A stretch of DNA of 6,562 bases from Blastocatellia bacterium. Its GTDB lineage: Bacteria > Acidobacteriota > Blastocatellia > Pyrinomonadales > Pyrinomonadaceae. Under the pieces are notes generated by a model. The model made no database searches and was not told where the DNA came from. It saw only the letters and a list, made by a program, of their open reading frames with translations. Shown piece by piece: positions 1-5,956 of the stretch (positions are counted from its first letter, which is position 1; each line of letters opens with the position of its first letter). The DNA lies in assembly GCA_003488005.1 (NCBI GenBank), contig DNND01000031.1, positions 45,696 through 52,257 on the forward strand, given 5' to 3'. The position numbers were made by a program, and so were the translations under genes.

Positions 1-1158
1 CTCGGCGGCAAGATCGAAGTCGTCTCCAAAATGCCTTTGAAGACTCGCGCGGATTTGTCGATGGCCTACACGCCCGGCGTCGCGCGCGTCTGCGAGGCCA
101 TCCACGACGATCCGGAAAAAGTTTTCACGCTAACAATCAAAAAGAACTGCGTCGCCATCGTTACTGACGGCACGGCGGTGCTCGGCCTCGGCGACATTGG
201 CCCAGCCGCGGCCATGCCGGTGATGGAAGGCAAGGCAATGCTGTTCAAAGAATTTGGCGGCGTCGATGCTTTCCCGATTTGCCTGAGCACGAAAGACCCG
301 GACGAGATTGTGCGGACGGTGAAAAACATTGCCACTGCGTTCGGCGGCATCAACCTCGAAGACATTTCCGCGCCTCGTTGTTTTGAGATTGAAGATCGAC
401 TCAAAGAAGAACTCGACATCCCAGTCTTTCACGACGACCAGCATGGCACCGCGGTTGTTGTGCTGGCGGCGTTAATCAACGCGCTGAAGATCGTTGGCAA
501 AGAAATGAGTGAGATCAAAGTTGTCGTAAACGGCGTCGGCGCGGCGGGTGTTGCCTGCACAAAAATCGTGATGGCGGCTGGTGTGAAAAATATCATCGGC
601 TGCGACCAGCAGGGCGCGCTCTATCGCGGCCGCCGCGAAAATATGAACAAGGTGAAAGAGTGGTATGCCGCGAACACGAACCCCAACCAGGAGAAGGGAA
701 CTGTTCACGACGTGATCAAAGGCGCCGATGTCTTCTTTGGTTTGTCAGTGCCCGGTGTGATCAATGAAGAAGATTTGAAGCAGATGGCCGCGAAGCCGAT
801 TGTGTTTGCGATGGCCAACCCGACGCCGGAGATCATGCCGGAAGACGCCGCGCCTTACGTGGCGGTGATGGCTACTGGCCGCTCCGACTATCCGAACCAG
901 ATCAACAACGTGCTTTGTTTCCCCGGCATCTTTCGCGGCGCACTCGCCTGCCGCGCGCGCACCATCAATGAAGAAATGAAACTCGCCGCCGCGAACGCGA
1001 TCGCGGGCATCATCACGTCCGCCGAACTCCATCCCGAATACATCATTCCCTCAGTTTTCGACAAACGCGTCGCCGAAGCCGTCGCTCACGCCGTCGAAGA
1101 AGCTGCCTACGCCACCCACGTCGCCCGCCGCGACCGCGCATCACAAGAGAACTTGTAG
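1..1158 (+). CDS. NAD(P)-dependent malic enzyme, 5'-truncated by window edge
   Basis: Oxidative decarboxylation of malate to pyruvate and CO2 with reduction of NAD(P), in the cytoplasm. The frame is open from base 1, so the gene starts outside the window; the ATG at 31 is internal, because the conserved GKIEV segment lies before it. Counting from the first codon seen, the malic N-terminal domain shows YTPGVA (Y23), the EGKAMLFKEFGG segment with the likely catalytic Lys at 78, and the metal-binding FHDDQHGTA motif (D145, D146). The NAD-binding Rossmann domain follows, with VNGVGAAGV from about 176. The protein ends soon after the Rossmann domain, so it is the short bacterial form without a C-terminal phosphotransacetylase-like domain. 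Cofactor preference cannot be read from this sequence. Codon use is strongly GC-rich, unlike the defence genes downstream. The last ~130 bases recur in degraded form at 1950-2079. Confidence 0.95.
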   Translation, partial: LGGKIEVVSKMPLKTRADLSMAYTPGVARVCEAIHDDPEKVFTLTIKKNCVAIVTDGTAVLGLGDIGPAAAMPVMEGKAMLFKEFGGVDAFPICLSTKDPDEIVRTVKNIATAFGGINLEDISAPRCFEIEDRLKEELDIPVFHDDQHGTAVVVLAALINALKIVGKEMSEIKVVVNGVGAAGVACTKIVMAAGVKNIIGCDQQGALYRGRRENMNKVKEWYAANTNPNQEKGTVHDVIKGADVFFGLSVPGVINEEDLKQMAAKPIVFAMANPTPEIMPEDAAPYVAVMATGRSDYPNQINNVLCFPGIFRGALACRARTINEEMKLAAANAIAGIITSAELHPEYIIPSVFDKRVAEAVAHAVEEAAYATHVARRDRASQENL

Positions 1159-1267
1159 AAAGCTGGTATTTCCGCCTGGGCTGCGGGTCTTGTCAGTACC
1201 GTCTGCGGTAGAGGGTGGGTCATTGCGACGTTATTTGCTCCTCGCCACCGCCGTAAGCTAAACCGCG

Positions 1268-1304
1268 TTGACGCTTTGTGATATTCTTGGACTTAAGAAG
1301 AGGA
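1268..1304 (+). promoter_or_regulatory. Leader of the RHH-PIN toxin-antitoxin operon: RBS, possible -35 and operator
   Basis: AGAGGA at 1299-1304, five bases before the ATG at 1310, is a convincing ribosome binding site. It argues for that start over the in-frame TTG at 1268. TTGACG at 1268-1273 is a good -35 match, but the hexamer 17 bases on (ACTTAA, 1291-1296) is a poor -10. TTCTT (1284-1288) and AAGAA (1295-1299) form a small inverted repeat just before the RBS. It could be an operator, since RHH antitoxins usually autoregulate. The RBS is well supported; the promoter and operator are guesses. Confidence 0.4.
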
Positions 1305-1309
1305 TTCGC

Positions 1310-1519
1310 ATGAGCCAGCCCATAACAATCAATTTGCCGGACGAAACCAAAAACGCCCTTGACCGAGCGGCGGGTGAAGAAGGTCTCTCTGAAGATGCGC
1401 TGATAGAGAAAGCGCTGACCGACTTTCTTTTCCTCAGGCAGTTTAGGAATTTGCGCGATCGCCTGATCTCCCAAAACAAGTCTCGCACCGATCAGGATGT
1501 TTTCGATCTCGTGTCGTGA
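1310..1519 (+). CDS. Ribbon-helix-helix (CopG-like) antitoxin
   Basis: Small DNA-binding antitoxin of 69 residues. It begins MSQPITINLP, where residues 5-10 look like the RHH beta strand. This is followed by DETKNALDRAAGEEGLSED, matching helix A, a turn and the start of helix B, typical of RHH proteins that dimerise and bind their own promoter. The charged C-terminal half would be the toxin-binding tail. The ATG at 1310 is chosen because AGAGGA precedes it by five bases; an upstream TTG at 1268 would add 14 residues that do not fit the family. Its TGA overlaps the GTG start of the PIN toxin in the sequence GTGA, so the two are translationally coupled. The expected role is to neutralise the PIN nuclease and repress the operon. 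The exact family is inferred from pattern and from its partner. Confidence 0.8.
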   Translation: MSQPITINLPDETKNALDRAAGEEGLSEDALIEKALTDFLFLRQFRNLRDRLISQNKSRTDQDVFDLVS

Positions 1520-1917
1520 AGATCGTCCTTGATACAAACGTCATAATCGCAGCCCTCATCGCACGCGGCGTTTGCCATGAGCTTCTTGAACATTGCGTGC
1601 TTCGGCACACGTTGCTCACTTCCGATTTCATTCTTGACGAAACCAAAGAGAAGCTGACAGAAAAGTTTGGTTATCCGGAGGATCTGGCTGACGAGGCCGT
1701 CGCCCTGCTACGGTCAAGGATGCGAGTGGTTACTCCGGCCGAACTGGAGCGAAAAGTCTGCCGTGATCCGGATGACGACAATGTTCTAGCGCTGGCGGTG
1801 AGTGGCGAGTGCGATTGCATAATCACCGGAGACCAGGACCTGCTGGTGATTAAGGCGTATGAAGGCATAGACATCCTCACCCCTCGAGATTTTATTGTGA
1901 ACGAGGACCTCGCCTGA
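1516..1917 (+). CDS. PIN-domain toxin of a type II TA system (COG1569-like)
   Basis: Putative Mg-dependent ribonuclease toxin, 133 residues, the usual length for single PIN-domain toxins. The acidic active-site pattern is complete: D6 in LDTN, E42 in FILDE, the DPDDDN block at 84-89 (D87/D88) and D106 in ITGD, with D108 next to it. The ending YEGIDILTPRDFI is typical of the 'putative toxin component, PIN family' (COG1569) group, a relative of VapC. The start is GTG at 1516, overlapping the antitoxin stop by four bases. Cellular RNA targets of this group are mostly unknown and cannot be inferred here. No frameshift or missing residue is visible, so the module should be functional. It lies between two copies of the malic enzyme 3' end, which suggests that the module or its surroundings arrived by recombination. 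Confidence 0.9.
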   Translation: MKIVLDTNVIIAALIARGVCHELLEHCVLRHTLLTSDFILDETKEKLTEKFGYPEDLADEAVALLRSRMRVVTPAELERKVCRDPDDDNVLALAVSGECDCIITGDQDLLVIKAYEGIDILTPRDFIVNEDLA

Positions 1918-1924
1918 TTTTTTT

Positions 1925-1946
1925 CGATTCACGATTTACGATTCAA
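1925..1946 (-). repeat. Short heptad repeat (GTAAATC/GTGAATC type)
   Basis: Read on the minus strand this is three imperfect 7-base units of the form GT(A/G)AATC. The 16 bases at 1925-1940 are the exact reverse complement of 6328-6343, in the larger array at the right end of the window. The malic enzyme remnant starts directly after the repeat. Such arrays look like the short intergenic repeats seen in some Verrucomicrobiota; their function is unknown to me. Confidence 0.7.
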
Positions 1947-1949
1947 GGC

Positions 1950-2079
1950 AACCCCTTCCCGAATACATTCCGTCAGTGTTCGCAAGCGCGTCGCCGAAGC
2001 CATCGCTCACGCCGTCGAAGAAGCAGCCTACGCCACCCACGTCGCCCGCCGCGACCGCGCCGCGCAAGAAGAAATGTAA
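1950..2079 (+). pseudogene. Degraded second copy of the malic enzyme 3' end
   Basis: This segment aligns with 1025-1158, and the stop codons line up (TAA at 2077-2079 against TAG at 1156-1158). In the conserved reading it encodes EYIPSVF, then KRVAEAIAHAVEEAAYATH, ending AAQEEM where the intact gene ends ASQENL. One isoleucine codon is missing, and a single base is lost in the TTCGACAAA region, giving a frameshift. Many differences are in third codon positions, so the copy probably diverged as a coding sequence before it decayed. No start codon or upstream part is present: homology begins abruptly after the heptad repeat. It may be the native tail displaced by insertion of the TA module, or the remains of a tandem paralogue. 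Confidence 0.85.
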
Positions 2080-2122
2080 GCCATCGGGGCAGCGTGTATT
2101 AGATTAATGGTTTGATATGTTA

Positions 2123-2135
2123 TGTTGGGCCAACA
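2123..2135. promoter_or_regulatory. Small palindrome in the thsA leader
   Basis: TGTTGG-G-CCAACA is a perfect inverted repeat with 6-base arms, about 95 bases before thsA. It could be an operator. The rest of 2080-2229 holds no gene, and I find no convincing -35/-10 pair; TATGTT at 2121-2126 overlaps the palindrome and is the best -10 candidate. GAGGG at 2216-2220, nine bases before the ATG, is the likely RBS for thsA. Confidence 0.25.
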
Positions 2136-2229
2136 AAAGTTTCGCATGGCATCGACCTGTCTTTGGTTACGAACTTCTCTTTTTTCCGGTCGAAGCCGAA
2201 ACCAAACTATCTTTCGAGGGTCGGTCTAA

Positions 2230-3669
2230 ATGAATAAGGAGCTTGGAGCCTTCATAACAGACTTCGTCAAAGACTTGGCGAGCAATAATGTTGCCATCTT
2301 TGCAGGCGCGGGGTTGTCAAAGGCAACGGGCTACGTCGACTGGCCAGGGTTACTTACAGATATCGCGGAGGAGCTTGGACTGCAGATCGATAAAGAAACC
2401 GATCTTATTTCGTTGGCTCAGTACCATGTAAACGAGAAAAGCCGCGCCAAATTGAACAAACGAATTCTCGAAGAGTTTGTGGAGGAAAACGAATTAACAG
2501 AAAACCATCGCATCCTAGCGCGCCTGCCCATCTCAACCTACTGGACCACAAACTACGATAACCTAATTGAAAATGCGTTAAAGGAGGCTAACAAAAGGGC
2601 TGATGTCAAATATGAAGTAGAACAGATCTTTAACACCCGCCCTAAAAGAGATGCGGTCGTTTATAAAATGCATGGAGATGTTTCCCTTCCGGCCCGAGCA
2701 ATATTGACGAAACAAGATTACGAGAAATACCCAATGACCCATGAGCCTTTTCTTTCGGCTCTCACGGGTGATTTAACTACCAAGACATTTCTATTTATTG
2801 GATTTAGTTTCACCGATCCAAATCTCGACTACGTCTTGGGAAGAATTCATGCTAAATATCACATTTACGGAAGAGATCATTATTGTTTTATTAAGCGGCC
2901 AAAGTTAGGTGAGAAGGGCAGCGAAACAGAGGCGGACCTAGAATACAGCCTTAGAAAACAGCAACTAATGATTGGTGAGTTGAAGCGTTATGGCATTCAG
3001 GCTCTCCTGATTGATCAATACACCGAGATTACTGATATTTTGGAGGAGATTGCGAATCGCTTTAGGAAGAGGACTATATTCATTTCGGGCAGTGCAGAGG
3101 AATACGCGGATTGGAACCGGCCCGAAGCTCAGGAGTTCATTCATAAGCTAAGTCACACTATCGTGTCCCAGGGTTTTCGTATTGTGAATGGTTTTGGTTG
3201 GGGGGTTGGCAGTGCTGTCATAAATGGTGCCTTGGATGCCGTCTACGAGCGACCCGAGAGGCACAGCGAGGACCAACTGATAATGAAACCGTTTCCCCAA
3301 TTCAAGACCGGCGAAAAGGAGCTACCGGCACTTTGGGAAGAATACCGTCAGAGAATGATTAAGTTGGCCGGCATCGCGATTTTTATCTTTGGTAACAAAT
3401 TGGATAGTAGTGGTAACGTTGTTCTCGCTAACGGCGTCAAAAGGGAATTTGAGATTGCTGTACAAAACGACCTTGTCCCTATACCCGTGCCGTCAACCGG
3501 TTATGTGGCGAAGGAGATTTACGAACAGATCTCAAAGGATCTCACGACTTACTACGCTGGCAACGAAGATGTAATTCCAATGTTGGAAGAACTTTCTAAG
3601 TACACCTCAAAAGCATCTGAAGGCATAATCAGCAAGATCGTTCAAATCATAAAGGGAGTGAATAAATAG
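2230..3669 (+). CDS. thsA: Thoeris effector ThsA: SIR2 NADase with C-terminal SLOG sensor
   Basis: Anti-phage effector, 479 residues, close to the 476 I recall for Bacillus cereus MSX-D12 ThsA. The SIR2 domain spans about 1-275: FAGAGLS at 24-30 (NAD-binding loop), TTNYD at 106-110, KMHGD with H148, and GFSFTDPNLDYVL at 191-203. N108 and H148 correspond by pattern to N112 and H152, reported as catalytic in that homologue. The SLOG (STALD) domain covers about 280-479: TIFISGS at 282-288, a glycine-rich loop from 321, then R373 and K390, which by spacing match the reported ligand-binding Arg and Lys. In known systems a cyclic ADP-ribose isomer made by ThsB binds SLOG, ThsA assembles, and SIR2 depletes NAD. 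The ATG at 2230 follows GAGGG by nine bases. thsB starts five bases after the stop, so the two are one operon. The gene is visibly more AT-rich than the malic enzyme gene, which suggests transfer. Confidence 0.93.
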   Translation: MNKELGAFITDFVKDLASNNVAIFAGAGLSKATGYVDWPGLLTDIAEELGLQIDKETDLISLAQYHVNEKSRAKLNKRILEEFVEENELTENHRILARLPISTYWTTNYDNLIENALKEANKRADVKYEVEQIFNTRPKRDAVVYKMHGDVSLPARAILTKQDYEKYPMTHEPFLSALTGDLTTKTFLFIGFSFTDPNLDYVLGRIHAKYHIYGRDHYCFIKRPKLGEKGSETEADLEYSLRKQQLMIGELKRYGIQALLIDQYTEITDILEEIANRFRKRTIFISGSAEEYADWNRPEAQEFIHKLSHTIVSQGFRIVNGFGWGVGSAVINGALDAVYERPERHSEDQLIMKPFPQFKTGEKELPALWEEYRQRMIKLAGIAIFIFGNKLDSSGNVVLANGVKREFEIAVQNDLVPIPVPSTGYVAKEIYEQISKDLTTYYAGNEDVIPMLEELSKYTSKASEGIISKIVQIIKGVNK

Positions 3670-3674
3670 GGGCC

Positions 3675-4169
3675 ATGGCAAGAAAAGTATTCTTTAGCTT
3701 TCATTATAAAAGAGATTCTGTTAGGGCAGGACAGATTAGGAATAGCAATGTTGTTAAGAACCGGGGCATTGAGACATCTGATTTTATTGATGCGGCAAAA
3801 TGGGAAGAGGTTCAAGGAAAAGGCGACCAGGCGATTAAGGATTGGATTGCTTCACAATTAAATGGGACTTCCGTTACCGCCGTCTTAATCGGAGCAAGAA
3901 CTGCCGGAAGAAAATGGATTCAGTATGAAATAAACGAAAGCCTGAAACATCGGAATGGCTTACTTGGCATCTATATTCATAATTGTCCCTTATTTGATAG
4001 TAGCTGCGACACCAAAGGAATAAACCCATTTGATAATCTGACGCTAACAATAAATGGAGTGAAGCGGAAGCTATCAGAGATCTACAAAACCTATGATTGG
4101 ATCGATGATGACGGTCGAAGCAATCTCGGAAGCTGGGTAGAAGCGGCCGCGAAACAGGCTGGACGATAG
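3675..4169 (+). CDS. thsB: Thoeris TIR-like protein ThsB (signal-producing subunit)
   Basis: Single-domain TIR-like protein of 164 residues, of the kind once called MTH538 TIR-like or DUF1863. It begins MARKVFFSFHYKRD, the characteristic first strand (FFSFHY). The TAVLIGART strand is at 68-76, followed by KWIQYEINES with E85, the position of the catalytic Glu reported in B. cereus ThsB, and then LLGIYIHN. In known type I Thoeris, ThsB is activated during phage infection and converts NAD to a cyclic ADP-ribose isomer that activates ThsA. AGGGG at 3668-3672 overlaps the thsA stop and serves as RBS for the ATG at 3675, so expression is coupled to thsA. The length is slightly below what I recall for ThsB, but no core element is missing. 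The phage trigger cannot be predicted. Confidence 0.92.
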   Translation: MARKVFFSFHYKRDSVRAGQIRNSNVVKNRGIETSDFIDAAKWEEVQGKGDQAIKDWIASQLNGTSVTAVLIGARTAGRKWIQYEINESLKHRNGLLGIYIHNCPLFDSSCDTKGINPFDNLTLTINGVKRKLSEIYKTYDWIDDDGRSNLGSWVEAAAKQAGR

Positions 4170-4235
4170 CCTCTCATCAAGCCTAATCGTCATTTACGCA
4201 ATGGATGGAAATAGATCGTGGGATTTTGTTTGGGA

Positions 4236-4259
4236 GCTTATCTAGTCGAGAGAATAAGC
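4236..4259. terminator. Possible weak bidirectional terminator between convergent genes
   Basis: GCTTAT (4236-4241) pairs with ATAAGC (4254-4259), and allowing one bulge the stem extends through TCT/AGA. It lies in the 98-base gap where thsB and the TIR fusion gene converge, a natural place for a terminator. There is no T-run on either side, so an intrinsic terminator is only a possibility. Confidence 0.2.
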
Positions 4260-4267
4260 CTGAGATA

Positions 4268-5398
4268 TCAATTCGGTGAAGTAACCTCCTTTAAGAAGGA
4301 TTGCTCGTCGCCAGGCACATAATGGATTTGAGCATCATACCAATCGCTCAGCGTTTGAATATGTCGCCAGGTATCATGCTCGAACAAGCAAAACTTTTTC
4401 TTCTGCGCCATGGCTCTTTTGACACTGTGGCCATACAAACTGTAATCAGCTTCCTCTACATACCTTAGAAAATCGGGTTCAAATATGGAGACCGCCATAT
4501 TGATGCTATAGCCAATCGATTCGATGCTCTCGGGTTTTTCTGTGAATTCCGTAATTATCTGCTGACCTCCCATTTTGATTCTGCCCACCGCCATCTTGTA
4601 TCGATTGCTTGCCATCAAGGTGCCAACCACAGAATTCTGCTGTTTGTTATATTTGTGATGCTCGATGAAACTCTGCCAGTTAAAGTCGCCCTCGATAAGG
4701 ATATCCGAGTAGTGAATCATGAAGGTTGTTTCTAGGCCCATTTCCTTCAACGCCATCGGAAGCTGAGGATGCGGCGTTTTGATACACTTAATCGGAATAT
4801 CACTTAGCGCGAGTTTTGCAAAATACTCAATCATCTCTGAGAATTTGTCAGTAAGGATGATGACTTGAGAAAAGACGCGAGGGTCTAATTTTTGAATTAT
4901 GTGATGCAAGATTGGCCTATCTCCGACCGGTAGGAGTACTTTAGGCATACCCAAATTCATCGGATATAAGCCCCCGGATTTTCCAGCGCAAGGGATGATC
5001 AGAGGAATTCCCCAGCTCTTTTCCTTATCCAAGCGGTCAACTAACGTCTCATGGTCCGCAAATACGATATGCTCCCTTTGCATCAACTGTATTGGAAGGA
5101 GGTTCTTTTCAACATCTTGCCGTCGACAAATGAGTAGCGGCTTTCTTAGCTCTGACGCAAAGGTCAATTCCCCTTGAATCCAACTAGAGCTAGTTGCGTC
5201 CGGAGTGAAGAGAACCAACACCTTTCGAGAAGACTTAATGGCTTCCTTCACTTTCGTATCTATTAATTCCCCGGACCGCTCTTGTTCATCAGCTAGGTAT
5301 ACCGACAGAAGGTATTTCTTCTTGAGGAACGCCGAAACCTCCTTCGCCAAGGCTAGGCCATCAGTCGTCGCATAAGAGATGAACAGATCGTACTCCAC
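4268..5398 (-). CDS. TIR domain fused to a sugar-nucleotidyltransferase-like domain
   Basis: Unusual two-domain protein of 376 residues. The TIR domain (about 1-125) opens EYDLFISYATTD, has the BB-loop-like stretch ADEQERSGE at 36-44, the strand KVLVLFTP at 59-66 and W73-I-Q-G-E77, where E77 fits the catalytic Glu of NAD-cleaving TIRs. From about 131 it resembles NTP_transferase (PF00483) sugar nucleotidyltransferases: IPCAGKSGGLYP, then PKVLLPVGDRPI (K153), YSDI with D232, EFTEKP at 284-289, INMAVSIFEPDFL, and WRHIQTLSDW at 344-353. The usual GTR arginine is absent (SGGL), and the WxDIGT aspartate and glycine are H346 and Q348, so standard catalysis is doubtful. The GTG start has AAGGAG seven bases upstream. 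The gene converges on thsAB with a 98-base gap and has similar AT-richer composition. It may be a second Thoeris TIR, a stand-alone NAD-depleting defence protein, or a signal modifier. The domains are clear; the function is unknown. Confidence 0.85.
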   Translation of the reverse strand: MEYDLFISYATTDGLALAKEVSAFLKKKYLLSVYLADEQERSGELIDTKVKEAIKSSRKVLVLFTPDATSSSWIQGELTFASELRKPLLICRRQDVEKNLLPIQLMQREHIVFADHETLVDRLDKEKSWGIPLIIPCAGKSGGLYPMNLGMPKVLLPVGDRPILHHIIQKLDPRVFSQVIILTDKFSEMIEYFAKLALSDIPIKCIKTPHPQLPMALKEMGLETTFMIHYSDILIEGDFNWQSFIEHHKYNKQQNSVVGTLMASNRYKMAVGRIKMGGQQIITEFTEKPESIESIGYSINMAVSIFEPDFLRYVEEADYSLYGHSVKRAMAQKKKFCLFEHDTWRHIQTLSDWYDAQIHYVPGDEQSFLKEVTSPN

Positions 5399-5405
5399 TT
5401 GTTTG

Positions 5406-5411
5406 CTCCTT
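5406..5411 (-). promoter_or_regulatory. Strong RBS fixing the GTG start of the TIR fusion gene
   Basis: The minus strand reads AAGGAG here, seven bases before the GTG at 5398-5396. This is the best Shine-Dalgarno match in the window and supports the GTG start. A weak promoter candidate further upstream on the minus strand (TTGGAA, 18 bases, TATCAC) is not convincing. The gene may also be read through from the antitoxin upstream. Confidence 0.65.
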
Positions 5412-5436
5412 AGGCTTGAGTGAGTGATAGAGAGTT

Positions 5437-5520
5437 TTACTCGTAGTTTCCAACACGCGTTGCCTTCATTCTTTTCTTAAAGGCACGCTCGAATGATGAA
5501 CTGAAGGCGACTTCAGTCAA
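5437..5520 (-). pseudogene. Remnant of a RelE/YafQ-like mRNA interferase toxin
   Basis: A 27-codon frame begins at a TTG (5520) overlapping the antitoxin stop and reads MTEVAFSSSFERAFKKRMKA, then TRVGNYE and a TAA. The SSFERAFKK start is typical of RelE/YafQ-type toxins, which are about 85-95 residues long and encoded directly after this kind of antitoxin. RVGNYE recalls the RVGDYR segment near the C terminus of RelE proteins, so an internal deletion may have joined the two ends. As it stands the product could not be an active toxin. The start codon and the deletion model are inferred. Confidence 0.5.
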
Positions 5521-5728
5521 TGGATAAGGATTTACGAAGAGTATCCGGGTCGGATGAGAGTGTTAACGTGCCTTCACGTAGTTCCTTGAGACTGGCTTCG
5601 TAGTTCTGCCCGATCTCTCGCCGACGCTCTTCGATCAGATAGCGCTTGACCAGTTCCTGCAATTCTTCAATCTCAGCGGTTGAGAGCTGCTTTACGTCTT
5701 CGACCGCTCTCGAAAATTCTTGCGCCAT
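5513..5728 (-). CDS. Antitoxin-like small protein of a RelE-type TA pair, partner truncated
   Basis: A 71-residue, charged, mostly helical protein beginning MAQEFSRAVEDVKQLSTAE, followed by IEELQELVKRYLIEERRREI, NYEASLKELREG and a serine- and leucine-rich tail. This matches a common antitoxin group (pattern: LIEERR-EI--N followed by an acidic tail), frequent in cyanobacteria and other phyla and paired with RelE/YafQ mRNA interferases. The ATG at 5728 is chosen because GGAGG (5736-5740 on the minus strand) precedes it by seven bases; an ATG ten codons earlier has no such site. It is encoded upstream of the TIR fusion gene on the same strand, 114 bases away, and that gap holds the wrecked toxin. 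It may persist as an orphan, perhaps guarding against a homologous toxin elsewhere or simply decaying. The family is recalled from sequence pattern. Confidence 0.7.
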   Translation of the reverse strand: MAQEFSRAVEDVKQLSTAEIEELQELVKRYLIEERRREIGQNYEASLKELREGTLTLSSDPDTLRKSLSID

Positions 5729-5753
5729 GTCTAAGCCTCCGTCGTTCGTATTG

Positions 5754-5783
5754 AGCATACTTCATCTGGTTATTGGCTTTCAA
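5754..5783 (-). promoter_or_regulatory. Candidate sigma-70-type promoter for the minus-strand antitoxin
   Basis: On the minus strand TTGAAA (5783-5778) and TATGCT (5759-5754) are separated by 18 bases, which would start a transcript about 20 bases before the antitoxin ATG. The spacing and position suit a promoter, but this is a pattern match only. The rest of the gap to 5956 shows no gene or element I recognise. Confidence 0.4.
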
Positions 5784-5956
5784 TTGTTCGACGGTTCAGC
5801 TCGTTAGGGCTAAAGGCCTTGGGTGACTTCTGTTAGTTGAGTTTCCAGTCTCGCATTCTTGGAGGACGAAAGTGCGTTTCCCATTTCTAATTGAGCGCTC
5901 ATGAGGGAATACGAGCCATTTAAGCGAAGAGCCGGGGAGCCGCTTTAGGCGATTGA

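Noticed and set aside
1197..1210. Hairpin TACCG-TCTG-CGGTA after the malic enzyme gene as a terminator
   Set aside because: The stem is only five pairs and no T-run follows, so it is not a convincing intrinsic terminator.
1220..1537. Minus-strand open frame opposite the antitoxin
   Set aside because: It runs antisense through a well-supported RHH gene, has no RBS and shows no family pattern.
4995..5177. Plus-strand open frame inside the TIR fusion gene
   Set aside because: It is a shadow of the minus-strand gene with composition typical of an antisense frame.
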